Positions 36,302 to 50,400 of a stretch of DNA of 64,000 bases are shown here, in pieces. Position 1 is the first letter of the stretch. Each line of letters opens with the position of its first letter. A model generated the notes under the pieces. That model saw only the letters and a program-made list of their open reading frames with translations, was not told where the DNA came from and made no database searches. The stretch is taken from the NCBI RefSeq assembly GCF_000006565.2, contig NC_031471.1, positions 248,001 to 312,000 of the forward strand, written 5' to 3'. The position numbers were made by a program, and so were the translations under genes. This stretch comes from Toxoplasma gondii ME49. Lineage: Eukaryota; Apicomplexa; Conoidasida; Eucoccidiorida; Sarcocystidae.

Positions 36302-39300
36302 ATGCCTCGGGGCTGTCTCGAGTTCGGAAATCCAGTTCGTGCTTGCATGCAGATCGGTCTTGCGCTTGAGAAAACGTTGTCGCCTGCGACATCGCGTCGC
36401 GCACGTGGGGGCGCACCCATCGTCGGGATTCGGTTTCGGGCTTTTCGCCACCTTATTGTGTGCTTTGTTGCCACCGACCTGTGTGGCACGTTTGGTAGCC
36501 TTCTTGGAATTCAGCCAAACTTATCTCGAGTTTCGTCCGGAGAATGCCAACGAGTGGAGAACTGAGACCTGTGTCCCCTCGTATTAGCGGTGTCTTGTCG
36601 GGAGGTTCAACCGCTCGCGGCCCCGTCCAGCTGCAGACGACTCAGTGGTTCCGATGATGGCACACTCGACGCAGGTGAACGCGTGCATCGATCACGCTTT
36701 TCCATGTCCAGAAGAGCTGCTTTTTTCGCACCAGAGTCAGTTGCTCCCTCTAATCACACTTTACTCATCGGTTGTTTCGACTCCGACGTTTATGATTACC
36801 TTCTCCAGACCTCCCTTTACGTGGCTAGCCGTCGAGTTGCCCAGAGATACCGAAACTTCGTCCGATACCGACCAGTGATTCCGAAGAGATGAATTCGTGG
36901 CGAGTAGTGGCAGTCTCTTGATCTAAAGTTCAGAAATCGGAGGGAAATGAGCAACTTGACGTTTTCACATTCCAGTTTCCGCCAGTGCACGTACTTCTGC
37001 TCACGGCAAAGACTCATCATCTCTTACCTGAAGCTTGCGGACGACGTCGCCGCCGACAATCTTAAGTGGACAACGACATTTTTTGCAAGCCCCGTTGAGT
37101 GGTTTCCTTCGTCCTCTGGTCCCGTCTTTCGGCTACAGGATGAATCTTGGTGCAGCTGGCCTGCTTTTAAGCTGCGCAATTCTGTTCCCACTCCTGGCCA
37201 GCTAGTGCACGAGTGTCTCCTGGCCGCAGCAGGGAGCGAGGTCAAGATTTTTTTCCCTCCAGAAATTCTGAGCGCCGGGTTCTTCTCTCACCCACCAGTG
37301 GCTTCATTTGCTTACCGTTTTCAGGACTTCCATGGGCGGCAAGGGACCGAGCACCCAACAGAACAGGAGTCCCCTCGTTTCTGAGTGAGGTCACTCACGC
37401 TTCAGTCAGCAGTTTTTCCCAGCGTGTCTTCTTCCACGGCGACCAATTCATTGCGACGATATGCGTCTTCCAGGATGTGACAACAATGATGTCACATCCC
37501 GCCCTTCCATCTCATGGCCTCGGGGAGAGTGTGTATGCTCTTGCTGGGGTGGCCCCTGACCAGACGGCCGTGTCGTGTACCGGACCTAGAGGCACATCTC
37601 GCGCGGCTGTTTCTCGCGACTTTGATTCTACGATATCCCGGCAATTTCCATCGCCGCCCCTGGAAAATACGGGCATGCAAACTCAAAATCACGCTACGTG
37701 GACAATGAGATACCCCGTCGATCTGAAGCGGCAGGATTGCCCGAGGTTCCCTTCACAACTTCACAAACAGACTTGCAGCACCGTTTACAGCCGCCCAAGT
37801 GCCACATCTTTGTGTCCTCCAGTCCCCCGACAGCTGGGTGCAACCGCTCATAGAGTAGCTATTTTGGATGGAGCTGCTTTGCCGTCTTCGCCGACTCCCG
37901 CCCACACCGCTGCGTACCACTTCCAGACTGTGACGGCAAGCAGATCGGTCCGATGCTGCTGGCAGTCGACCGGAGCTGAAGAATCGAAAACAGAGGCGGT
38001 GCAACTGAAACTGGAAGAGTCGCCGTCGATCAACGATATACAGCCAGCTCTGGGTCGCCAGCCTCCACAGAGCGGGACGAGCCGCTTTGCCTCAGCAGTG
38101 CAAAAACATATTGAACGAATGTCGAGGGGACGAGCATCGGCGACTCGAAGTTTGAGGGAACAGGGGTTGGCTCAAGGGCAAACACTCTCTGACAAGATCT
38201 CTGCAGCGAGAAATGCGGGAGCTGGAGCGACGCTGAAACTGGCGACCGGGTGCGGGTTCCGGCCCCGCTTTTTCTCGAGAACTGGAACAAGCAGCACGTT
38301 GACGAGGGACGCCACGAGTGGCAACGGTGAGGAAGCGGTTCTCAATCCGCTTGGAAAAATCTGGTCAGCAAGGAAGCCTTTGGTTCAGACGCCAAGACAA
38401 TCCGCCGTCGAACCGGGAAACAGCTCAGGGTTTTCGCCTACTTCTGGGCGACCGTGGAGACATCGAGAACGCCAGAATTTTTTTGCGCCTGAGGACGATG
38501 TCAGCGCTCCTGAGAAACTCGTGTCTCCGCAACGGAACCACTTTCCCAGTTCGCAGAGAGTGGCGGCTTGCCAGCCGTTCAAACTTAGCTCTGTCGAAGC
38601 ACTTAACGGCTTCAGTGTGTCGCGTGGACGGCGGTGCTCTCCGAGATTCGTTGAAAGGTCGCCTGTGACATCCACCAGACAAAGATGGGAAACGCCAACA
38701 CAACGCGCGTCAAGAGAATACCCTCCAGGATACACAACTCGGTCAACCAGCGTCAACAGACAATTGAGAGACAGAAGCAAAGCGCGTTCCCAGAGCAGTG
38801 CAGAAGAAAATCTGGAAGCGAAAAAACAGCTCGACGAAACGACGGTTGTCCGGACGAAACAAGTGAGTTTCCTTTTGGTCCTCTACCAGGAAGGGTAGAC
38901 ACTGGGCGCGACATCAGCCATTTACCTGGGAAAATTTGTAGATTTACTCAGTCTTTACGCTGTGCGTGGAACCGTGTCGTATTGAGTTTAAGATGCTCTC
39001 TAAAGATAGGATCAGCCGCATGCGAATTCCTTCACAAACCTCAACGAGTAAGGAAATAACACCATCTGGATGGCTTTAAAATCCTGATTGAAACGATGAC
39101 ATGCTTTTTACCGAGTATTGCCCGAGCGACTTAACCAACCCACCTTCCCACCTTCGAACCCCGTAGATGCGTTATTTGGTCCCCGACAAACAAAAAACAT
39201 ATTTCCCACCCAGTAGAAAGCACCGTTATGCTGATATGGATGCATTTTTGCGCCCTCCAACCGGTGTGCATGCCGGGACAGCAACATGAGGAGCGTGTCT

Positions 39301-41228
39301 CTGTTCTGTCTTCATTCGCGTGTTGTCTTCAGGGCGTCGCCACTCGAACCGCCTTTGCTTCTGGCGTCTGGCAGAGATCTTGGGCTGTCGAGTCCTCTGC
39401 CATTCCGCGGCCTCAATCGGTCTCTCGGGTGTCTCGATCATCCATTAATGGGAATCGTCCTAGCGGCACAACTACTGCAGAGAGAGCCTCCGACCTTCGG
39501 CAGTCTCGCTCGGTTTCCACCTTCTCAACACGCGAAAAACGGAATGTAGTTCGTTGTGAGAGCAGGTCAGCAGGTGTCCAGGAAGGTCAGGATTCCGAGG
39601 TGCTGCGAAGGCCGTCTAGCGTGGTGCCGCGACGACACGATGGAGTTTCCACCATCGCATATCGTTCTGTAGATGGTGAGAACAGTGGCAAGACCCGCAT
39701 TCGGGCTTCACATGCTACAAAGGAGACCTCACGTCGTTCTTTACGCGGACGCCTTCGGAGAGGATCTGCTCACACGCGAGAAGCTGCAGCGCATGAAAAC
39801 ACTTTGAGCGACGCTTCCCCACCGCGCGCTAATTGTCGTTGTGGACGGAGATCTGGTAGAGAGATGTCGATGTTTTTCTCCTGTCAGTCGCCCCCTTCGG
39901 GCAGCTCTACAGGCATGGACAAGGGAGGGAAAACGAAAGCCGATCCTACCAAAAAAAAGTTGCCGCCTTTCAGGGCCGGCGGCAACGCCAGCTCAACCAC
40001 TTGTGCCCGCCAGGGTAACAGGGAGCATCGACTGGAACAACCAGTCCTGAAGGCGTCCAGAGAGAAGTCCTCATCGCGGCAGCGTCTGGCAGAACAAGCG
40101 CTAGAGAGGACAGCGTCACAGTCTCCGAAACGTGGAACCGATGTTGAGGCTGTTCTGACTCTGTCGGAAGCTGTGGCAGGCAGTCGACGGAACAAAACGA
40201 GTGAGAGGGATGAAGAAGCTGTAAAGAAGGATACCATGGGATCTTGGTGCAAGTTCGGTACGAAGGAGGAGAATGAGAAGGAACAGTCGGGCGTGGCTCA
40301 AAAGGTGATCGAAGCTAGGCAGTGCTCGATGTCTGCATCGACAGAAGGGGATCTGTACGATTCTCCCGAATTCACGTCAGAGGATGAAGGCAACAAGTAC
40401 TCTGAACTGACAAAGGAAGACTCGTTGGAAAGTAGAAGTGGTTTGGGAAGCAGCCTGCCCTCGGTTCAAACCAGCGTCGAGGAGCGGAGTTCAACTGCTC
40501 TGCTCCCTCAGGAAATCAGAGTGGAAGCTTTTCTCACGAACCTTGAGAATCTAATTAGCGTGATAAGGGAAACTGACCCAGTGGTTCGAAGGGCGAAGGT
40601 TGACCGCATGCATGCGCAACTGATTGAGCAACGCGGTCGCTCCGAAAAGAACCAAGCTGGTTACTGTAGTGTGGGAGTGCATTCTAACGGCGAATACGTC
40701 AAAAATTCCAACTCAAGTTCCTCGTACGACATCGGAAACGCTGCATTGGACTCAATTGAAACTGCTCAGGGGCGGCGTTCCGCCAATGACTCCAGATCTC
40801 CCTCGGAGGCAAGCTTGTCATCTCGAATCAAACTTGCTCAGCTGAAGGCAGACTTGAGACTGCATGTGGATTCCCTACTTGCGAAGGTTCAGATTGACAC
40901 ACCTCTTAGGGACGCTCTAACGACTGGTCTATCTGATGAGACGGCAGGTCAGGCATCACAGGCACTATCAAAAGGAGATGCGCATGCCATTCCCCACCAG
41001 AGAGGAAACGAAAAAGAGGCAGAAGAGTTGGTTGCCGACAACGATCCCGTCTCGGCAGACCATCAAGTGGATAACATGCAATCCAGCAACAAAGACCACG
41101 TCCTCGAGTTTAGCTTCATGGATTCCGAGCATGGATATCACAGCGGACTCGGGTCTTTGGTCCGGGGCCGATTTCCCCTTGACACGATTCTAGAAGACGA
41201 GGAAGGTAACGACGCACCAGCGTTGTAG
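36302..41228 (+). CDS. Large low-complexity protein, function unknown
   Basis: Two large exons are well supported: 37474-38862 (463 codons) and 39333-41228 (632 codons, stop TAG), joined in phase 0 through a GTGAGT donor and a TTGTCTTCAG acceptor. Likely upstream exons are 36302-36553, 36675-36859 and 36976-37240. They close all phases for a total of 1,328 aa, but the 36859 donor is weak and the start is a guess. The upstream part has more ordered sequence (FMITFSRPPFTWLAVELP, then LIISYLKLADDV). The two large exons are rich in Ser, Arg, Thr and Gln, with RS-like and KE-rich stretches. A short helical region (VEAFLTNLENLISVIRE) lies near 40530. No domain or signal peptide is recognised. It is probably a lineage-specific, disordered nuclear or cytoskeletal protein; that is inference from composition only. 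Confidence 0.65.
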
Positions 41229-41740
41229 CGGTCCAAAGTCATCTGATTCAGTCACATGATACGAACTGTGTATATTCCAGGCAAAGACAAAAGAGTACAA
41301 CAGCTGGGGAAACACAAGACGTTTTTAATCTGAAAGGCACACTGAGCCAAACGCCACCACTACGTGCTACGTTGACGTGATAGATGTCTACCTCGAAGGG
41401 CAATGATGGCCAGCGGTCAGATTCACAGTTCGAAGGCACTGACATGTATAGTTGCAAGCAAGCATTGTGTCTATTTGATGCTGCAGACCAGTCGATTATT
41501 TTGCCCTAGAGAGCTATCAGTCGTCCTGCTCCACTACTGAACGCCGCAAAATTATGTTGCTCGTTAACTTTTAATTGAGAGGCTTTGGCAATGCCCCCAG
41601 CGTATCCATATCGACTGCACCTTTCCGCTTCAGCATCATTTGAGGACAGAGCGTCACAGTGGAGAATTCTTCGGAGATCCTGAGACCTTATGGAGTTATA
41701 CGCCGGTTTCCAGGAAAGAATGTAATTGTGTATCGAGAAC

Positions 41741-43648
41741 ATGGGACGCTCCTATGTGACTTTTTTCCCGTTCTCTGAGGATCGAGAGAGTGCATCACAA
41801 GTGACCATTTGCGAGAGTGTGACGTGCGTGTTTGACAGGCTCTCCGTTCAGATCCCAAGATGCGAAGGACATGACAGAGGATCATCCTTCTGTAATTGCA
41901 AACCGCATGTCGTGCTGACGAGAACTTTCACTGTGCTGTAGGCCGGCTCGCTTTTTTACCGAGGTGATGTTGACTGGCTGGCTCCTCTGGCCACTTGGTC
42001 ACTCAGGAGTTCGCTTGAATGGCAAGAAACACAAAGGATCAATGGTTTTTACCAGTGTAGGCCTAAGGCTGCTTCATAGCTGTTATAGCTGTTTCGTATG
42101 AGGCTGCTTGCGATCATTAGGTGCTAGCTAACACAAATATGCAGTGCCTGAGAATTGAGAGATGGAGAGGTTCGGCACTGTCTCTGCTTGAGTTGGGTGG
42201 GCTGTGCAATTGTGCTCTGGAAAGCTTTGTGCATCATTGCAGATGAAGAGAAACAAGCCACAGCGCATGCTCGGCAGTCGAAACGATGATTCCGGGCTCT
42301 GCTTAAGGGAATGATAGGGCATTCCGGAAGGCTTATGGACTCTCCAGACTCTTTTTTGCACGCCTATTGCGGCAAGAGTCACATTTTCATCCTTTGATGT
42401 TAATGGGACAGTTTTTGAAACGCGTCTGCGATTTCAGTGCGATGTGGCAGATAACGATTTGTCTCGCTTGAGATCTATCTTAAGGTGAATATCTAAGCTC
42501 CGTCACTGGTCCAGAGTTCCTGGACAGTAGAGTGGATAGACCTGCATTGTCGCTGGAAGCCCACTGTGGAAACACTAAGCTACTCCAGCAGGTTTCTTGC
42601 CAACTCGGCCTTCTCTTACACTGCTTCTGGCTATGTACAGGCACATCGAGCAGAGTGCGGAACATCGAGAGGATACGGTCCCGCATTTGTTGTTAGCCAG
42701 TCTGTCACATGTCTTGAAAGTAGTGGTAGACGCGAGTCTTCTCTGCTGCAATGCCTTGGTTTGTTGATTGAATACCTAAACAAGAAAATTCCTACCAAAG
42801 CGAAGAAGGTCCAATTTGCACGTTACCTTTGCCAGCTCCAAGCACTAACAGCAAGCCTACTATTGATTCATATAAACTTGTATAGGTACATATTAATGCG
42901 AATGTGTTTGCGGATCCTGGGCAAGTGCGTGTGAAACTCTGAATAAAACGGCGTACCCTGGAAGCCCCTGTAGGTGATTTGGTTCGTGGTACAAAGCTTC
43001 TGCTTTTTCTCGAACCTGAAAAGGGCAAACCGGATCACATAACGCTACCCAAGGCGACGATGTGCCATTTGAAAGCCGTTTGTGGCGTGGCTGCCGCTGG
43101 TCTTCCTCATTACCTGATCTGTGAATAATTTGGTGGAGGGGGCACGAATTCGTCTGTTTTCAGCCTGCTTCTCTGGAACGAAATAGATAGCAAAAAGCAC
43201 AACCACTGCGTAGGATTAAGCGGATGCATTCTTTTTCGACTCCGTTTTACAAGTGAGTAACTGCTTGCATTCTTACATATATATTGTTTGCAGGCGTTTC
43301 TCAAACAGTCGTAGAGAGTACTTACAGGTAAAAACAGTTTGTGATACATGTTCTAACTCGAAAGGCGAAGATGGGTGGCGCATACCTCAGCTAACTTCGG
43401 CGAACTGCTTGCTCACGTGACCCGCCTATTCAGCCTCACCTGGGCATTCGGCTTATAGGGACTCAGCGGTTTCCTCTGATCACCACAAGAAGTCGGCTGT
43501 CTTGGTCGATAAGCGTCTTGATACTCGCTGCGGTTTTGACAAGCGGTATAGAACAGCATTAAAAACAAAGGCGCTTCCAGTGTGTCTCGCTTGCGGCAAG
43601 TCCCTCAACACAGCTTTTTCTAAATATCAAAAGATTGCAGGAGCCTAG
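41741..43648 (+). CDS. Candidate small-exon gene, function unknown
   Basis: A tentative model has exons 41741-41932, 42348-42484, 42589-42821 and 43434-43648 (stop TAG), with matching phases 0, 2, 1 and a total of 258 aa. The second exon is the most convincing. It is bounded by CTCTCCAG and AAGGTGAAT and encodes a beta-rich stretch (RVTFSSFDVNGTVFETRL followed by DVADNDLSRL). The third encodes LLQCLGLLIEYLNKKIP. The fourth contains a CLACGK pair of cysteines. Codon composition is protein-like although no long ATG-initiated frame exists. No family is recognised. It may be the 5' part of the gene that follows at 43861, since the two are on the same strand about 210 bp apart. The join between exons 3 and 4 is speculative. 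Confidence 0.35.
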
Positions 43649-43860
43649 AGAATACTGTTTGTTTCGCAGACAGTAACCACCCGCGTACAGGTGCCAGTCC
43701 AGTCATCCACATTGGACAATTGATCCGTAATTCCGTTTCTGTGTACGTGGCATCGTCGAAGTCTTGTTTACTGCTTTTAGCATGTTGCGTAGAGAGTCGT
43801 GCCGTACTTATATGTAGGGAGTTGCAGTTGGACGTTACGTATTAAAGGACGATAGGAATT

Positions 43861-45377
43861 ATGCCGTCGACTGGACGTAATGCACGTATTTTCACCTTTT
43901 CGCAAGAAGACGGACTTTGGGATCGTCCAGTGCAGGTGCGTCGTGAGGCACTGAAAAGTTAAAAATAAGAAATCAGGGAGACTGCAGAACCAAATCACCG
44001 AAAGATGACCCTAGCCCATTTATCAAAATAGTCTGACAGTCCATCGTGTTTCGTAAGACGAACTCTTTAATTCTTGGAAGAGAGCAGTTCCGTGGGAATG
44101 TGGTATTGATGCAGTTAGGTATCGATAGCGTAACCAGAAAAAGTTTGAACCAACAAACCCGAAAAGGCTCCTCGCTGTGTAGTGATGTGTAACGGTTTTG
44201 CAGAGCGGAGTCGCACAGAAATCTTTTTCCGCGTGTAAACTGTGGATGGTCGTTGGACAACATCAATTTTCTGGGTATTGGCACACTTAAATAGTTTTCG
44301 TTTCATGAGACAGAAAGGGACCCCCTCGTCACATTAACGCTAGTGTATGTGCGCATCCGTACATGCCGATCTGAATTGTATAGTAATGTGTCAGCGTCCT
44401 GTTTACAACTACAGCCATAAACGTTTACATGAAGTCTCTTGATTCACAAATGTATCAAACGTCATGGAACCTGAATGAATGCCCAACATCGGAGCAGAAT
44501 GAGAAATCACATCTCGCTATTCTGCTCGTAGACTTGAGATCAGTAACTTACCGGCCAAGAGTATGCCTGACCGGCAGATGATCTGTGGAAGACAGAAAGC
44601 GCAGCACGCATCGCGGCAACATTACTTGCGGATGTGCAGGCGTGTCATTGCATGAGAAAAACGTTCTGCGTGTTTTTCTGTTAACTTCACGCTTGGTCCA
44701 CATCAAGCATTCCCTCTTATAGTTTTTCGCGCCGTCCCGAACTTTGTGCATCTCATGCGGGTTCAGAAAGTGCAACCCTCCCCGACCACGCATTCCTCAG
44801 CTTTCTTAAAAACAGGGCGTTGTCAAAAGACTATTCTGTGGGTTCAGGACCTTGCGTGCCGAGTGAACTGTGGTTGTGCTCAGGTCAAGCGGCATGAGCG
44901 TCCTCGTGACAGGCGTCTCCTTGTGGGGCTGGGCACCCTCCATCGCACATTGGAAAACTCGGTTACCACGAAGAGACGGTTTCCTCGAAGCACAACAGCC
45001 CTTCAGAGCACTCCAAATGTCTCAGTAAGACCGGGTGTCTCTCGCGGTTTTGCTATTCGCCAAGAACAGACGCAAACGGCACGGTGTTCAGTTTAAAAAG
45101 AGAAGACCTGGTCATCACAGTAGAGACAGTGTCCGGGGCGGGCCCCGCTTCTCCGGACGCCAGTCTGAGAATAGTTTGGGGCTTGCCTTTGTTTGTGTTG
45201 TCCGCTGACAAGGAAATGGTCCAAGAGAAGACGACTTTCAATGTACAGGCGGAGAATTTGCAGGTTCTCCACTGGGATGAAGAACGAGAGGGCGAGGCGA
45301 TTGAAATAGTGAACCAAACACATTGTACGCGAAGGGATGGAGCTCCTGGCACATCTCGTGATCTTCCTAGAGATTAA
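43861..45377 (+). CDS. Candidate six-exon gene, function unknown
   Basis: The model has exons 43861-43935, 44040-44118, 44415-44542, 44592-44662, 44723-44883 and 45007-45377 (stop TAA). Every phase closes and the total is 885 nt (294 aa). Representative stretches are FSQEDGLWDRPVQ, TNSLILGREQFRGNVVLMQL, NEKSHLAILLVDLRS and AARIAATLLADVQACH. The last exon has a beta-rich look (NGTVFSLKREDLVITVETV, then ASLRIVWGLPLFVLSADK). There is no signal peptide or membrane segment, and I recognise no family. The 49-nt third intron with a weak acceptor (GTGGAAG) is the weakest link. An upstream open stretch beginning near 43816 could be an extra 5' exon. The reading is strengthened by the way independent splice signals restore one continuous frame. 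Confidence 0.45.
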
Positions 45378-47447
45378 AACACTGTTACCGATGTGACCAA
45401 CAAAACAACAGAATAAACGCGTAGCTCTTCATGGCTGATAAAAATGCTGCCTTACGCTATTTTGTAAAGTGACACTAATATTCAGATCTTGCCGCCAAAG
45501 GATACCAAGCGGTAATAAATCTAAAAGGCTAACAGCCAAACACCATCTGTGGTTCACATATAGCAGGCAGCTTGGCGACTTGGTTTTAAGAAGACATTTG
45601 AGGAGTCCACGGTGGTGTGTTCCAATTTCCAAGACAGAATTTAAAACTCCCACATCCGGAACGACGTGTAATGATAACAAAATGCAACTGAGCTATTGTC
45701 TGTCTGCAGACATGTCACGACGATGCTGGAGAGTGTGCAGATGCATAAGCAAGAAACGCATCCAAAAACTCACGCCCACCAATCGTCAGTCGATACTGTG
45801 TGACACGGACACGGTTCACGACTTTCTGTAAAGAAGAAAAACATCGAGACGGTTACGCTTGGCCGAGATACTGACACTATCTTCCGTATAGTTACGCCCA
45901 CTGCTACAGTAGGGCGAATAACTGAGAACGAGAACTGTAGTTCCGCGACCATTTCTCTTTTACGTATTCGAGCAAAAAAGGAGTTCTCACGAGTACCTCT
46001 AGTTCGAATTCGACTGGCGCTGCTCGATAATTATCTTATCCACACATTAACCGCATGGCTGGCTTTCTTCATAAATAATTGTGAATGACCGTGGGGAAAG
46101 AAACATGCATGTCGTTTCCCTCTCCGAAGAATTCATCAACCACGAACATTAAAAGTGGGAACACAACGGAGATTACTTTTGTCGTCGTTTGCACTCACCC
46201 CTAACGCCTGCGCCCTTGACTCTGAGAACTGATATCGCTATCAGCTCGGTACGTTGCGACAGAATAAACACCAGCTACTGCATTGTGTTTGTCAGTTGGC
46301 AGAACGGCTTAATGAGACTGCATACCGCCAGAGTCGACCTCTTACGAAGAGAGGAAAGGGAATAGACAGTGGCATATCGCGTTGCGAAACTGCAGTGTCA
46401 TCTGTAGAAAAGCAGTTACATGCGTTTTCCAAGACCTTCCTCCACAGTACGCACAAGCTGGCTGTCTTGGAGGGGCCTGTCTATCGATGTGCTTATCTCG
46501 AATAACGGGGGCAAACGCAGTTGACGCTAACTCAACAAAATTATTAGTAACTGGATGGCGTCATCACGCATGTGATGCGTTCCGTCATCAAGCATGCGAC
46601 AGAACATTCCTTTGCTCCTCAAAGTGCAGTGACAGTTCGACCCGTTGGCCCAACACACGTACAAAATATTTATAACCACATACTCGATACAACTCAATGG
46701 CTTTTACAGAACACAGACAGTTATCGTCGCTACAATGCTCACTCGACGCACACCGAAAAATCGGAAAACGACCATACACAGATAAATACACCGACTCTCT
46801 TTAGTCGTCGTCTTTTTGCTGAAATACAGTGAGTCACTCTGACGTAGAGAAAAAATACGAATCGAATCGAAACTAACTCAAATAATTGTGTTTTGCCGGT
46901 CGACTGTGCGGGCTCGGCGCGGCTGTTCAACAGCTGACGAGCAGGTTACTCACGCTTTTGGGTTCACTGACATTAACATCGTAAGTTTCCTGTTGCTTTG
47001 TGGTAATTCCTGGCACTCAGTTTCGGGAATAACCTTTACTTCATTCAAATGAGGAGAAGTTCTCCGACTACGGCTTGCGGGCAGTGGCACATGTGATGTG
47101 AATGCGCTAGTCCTCCACAGATTCTTTACTTCCTGTGGAATGGGCTGCGGTTCCCAACAGTTTCTCTCGTACCGCCCTTAGTGGGGGGCGAAGTAAAGAC
47201 AGATGTGCTAACATTTGCGTGCCATATGGTTCGCTAACGACGACACTTCTCCCTACTTTCTTGCTTTCCTGGGCTTTCCGTTCTGTCTGACGTTTCCAGA
47301 AAACTCCGAATTCTTTAGAGTGCCCAAAAATATGTCAGGAGCGCCGACGATCATGCGGCGTCAACCAGTCTACCAACCACTTTGAGACATAATTTCCACT
47401 AGGAAGGAAGAATTCAGTGAGGGAAAAAATAATCCAGTTGTGGAGAA
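45378..47447. other. Intergenic region upstream of the patched-related gene
   Basis: About 2.1 kb with only short unsupported open frames on both strands. It should contain the 3' UTR of the preceding candidate gene and the promoter and 5' UTR of the patched-related gene. No repeats of note. Confidence 0.45.
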
Positions 47448-50400
47448 ATGTTCGATTTCAGAGAAGGGGAACCTGAAGCACATTATCGCCGTTGTTCCGC
47501 TGCCGAGACTTGCGGTGACGAAGAAGAGCGGGGAACACAGAATAAAATGTCTGGAAATGGAGGAGTTCCGACTGGGGAAGAGGGCTTTGATACCGGCTTC
47601 TCTGACCTTTTGGAACACAAAGTCCGGACGTATGCAGGTAGTTCTACTGGTGAAGTAACACTGCACCACACACGCCCTCAAGTCCCAGGGAACTCACCGT
47701 CACCTACGAAAACCACAGAATCAGGATGCACGAAATCGTCGTCCGCCGTCGGAAAGACGCCCAGGGAAATGACAGGCCCTCACCCTATTTCGTCCTCTAC
47801 TACATACGACCTTCTGCGTCCGCAGTCTTCCACGAGTGACAGAAGCGGTTGCGTCCCTTTCATTAGGAATTCACACGGTCGAAGTGGAGAACAAGGGAGG
47901 GCATCAGAAAGCCACAACCGTCGTTTAGCTGTGCAGAAAAAGGGAACAATTGACAAAGTTGGTGCATTCTTTGAAGAAGTTGAAGAATTGAACGGAGAAC
48001 CGAACTCTACCCCTGTCTTAGTTGGCGCAAAACGGCGAAACTGTGAGCAAGGGGTCGGAACAAACAGTGAGGACACCCCGTCGCCACTCTATTATACGGG
48101 CGAAGAAAACGAAAGAGAGGCTCTGGAGGAAAGAGATGGCGATATAAAGTACAACGGGCGTACCCGGACAGACACTAGTGGAGAAGATGGGCGAAACTAT
48201 TGCTGTCACGTAAACAATGGAGAGAGGAGGGACGTGGATGAGGCTGACGTCGAAGACGGCGGCATGGTGGAGCCCGAGAAATTCCATGCCAAAACTCCAG
48301 AAAACCATGTGCGAGCAGTAAACGACGATAAACCAGACCTGCATCGTATTCCTTGGGAGTATTCACGGACCTTCAAAACGCTGATTTCGCCTCTCCGAGG
48401 AATCGCAAAAAAGCTCTCCGAGTTGAAGAAGCGTTCGTCTGATGCAATGGACAGGGCGTTCAGTCGACATGCCCTGTTGGTTTACAATCATGCGTGGCAT
48501 TTTATTGTTATATCTACACTTTTAACTGCAATAATGTCTCTCGGTATCGTTTTCCGCAAGCACGAAAATGACATGTACAAGCTCTACAGTTATTCAGGCG
48601 CTCCAAGCAACTTGGTCAAAGCCCAACTCCTCAAACACTTTGCCCCAGTTCGGACAACCTACATCGTGGCTTTTAGTCGAGAGAACCACATAACACCAGA
48701 GAGCCTCCAGGGACTGAGTGACATCGACCAAAAAGTGCGCAATCTAACGGTGGTACGTGACGACGTGACTGTCGATGAGTTTGGTGACCCCTTAGCGAGA
48801 CAAAAAGATTTCAATCCTCAAACGTTTCCGAAACGTATAACATTCCAGGACCTGTGCGCACGGGATTCATGGGGGGACTGCAATGTTATCTCAGTTCTAG
48901 ATCTTTACACCTCTCCACGCGTCTGGGGACGCCCGATCGTATCTCGAGAGTGGCCAGTTGTTGTAAATGTCCGAACGAAAAAGGCGTACCGTGCAGATGC
49001 AATGCTCGGAAATATGACTGTGGTTGAGAAGCCTCAGGGAAACGGTTTCGTCCACATCATTAGAAATGCCACAGCGTTCGGAATACGATACGACTTCGTC
49101 GGCGAACACGGATGGCAGCACTATAGTGCAGCTTTGGAGAAAAGCATTGAGCACTTGGTGGAAAGTTCCGAGATTCCCGGCATGCGGCTCTCCCTGAAAA
49201 CGGAGAGATCAATCAGTGACGAGTTGAGTAGGTCCTCAGAGATGGGAGAATGGGAGATGATCCTGTTGGCCCTCGCCGTCTTTGCCGTCCTGTTGTACAC
49301 CGTGATTGTGAACACAACCTTCACTTACCGAACGAAAAGTTTACCTGGTCTCATGGGAGTCGCCTCGACATTAATGGGGTATGCAGGTGGGGCCGGATTC
49401 ATCTATTTCTGCGGCTTACACCATACTCCTCCTGCTGAGGCGACACCTTTCCTCGTTTTGGGAATAGGAGTTGACAACGCCTTCGTTCTCATAAATTCCT
49501 ACAGCCTAACTTTCTTAATCCCTGACCCGAGAGAGAGGATCCGCCACACAACACGCGACGCCGGATTATCGATCACCTGTACAACAATGACAAGTGTAAC
49601 AGCCCTCATTATTGGCGCCGCCTCGCCATATGAAAGTATTGCCATGTTTTGTATTATCACGGCTTTCTGCTTATTCTGGGGATATGTGATGTCACTCACA
49701 TTCTTTCTCGGCTGGCTTGTTTTGGACTGCCGCAGAGAAGTGGCGCACGTGAAGAGGAAGACGCTTGCGAGCGCAAAACTCAAAGGAGAGGAAGAAATAG
49801 TGTCTGATGAAGAGGGAGAAATGATGAAAGGAGAGTTTCACGTAGGTGAAGGTGGATATAAGAAAGGGCATTTCGCTGTCGAAGATGACGACAGTGACAG
49901 TCACATTCTACTGAAGAAGTGCACGACAGCAAAGTCAACTCAGCCTCTTATCTGGGGATCCAAGGGTTATGAAGATGTGCTTCTGGCTCTGGAGTTGGAT
50001 GGCAGAAAAGAGGAGAAACACCAGACGAAACAATTTTCAGAGGAGGAAGCAGACAAACAAAAAGAGCAAGATGTGCATGGACCTAACGATGTTTCATTCG
50101 ACCGGCAACGCAAGGAAGGACGCTCACTGGGAGCCGCGTTCAAGGACTGCCATTCGAGGGTCCAAGTCGATAGAAGAAAACCTGCTTCATCGCTTTATCT
50201 GAAAGAACAAGGTGCTCGTAATGACGAGTCGGTCTCAGTCGCGCATACCGCGTTTTCTGACACTCGGTTCCGGAATGGACACGCAGCTCCACGGACGGAA
50301 GAAGAGAGAGAGGAAGCACAAGACCAACTGTCAATCGACGCAGATCGAGAAAAAGGTTCAGAAAATGAAATGTGCATTCAGAATTTCTCTGCCGCCCTGG

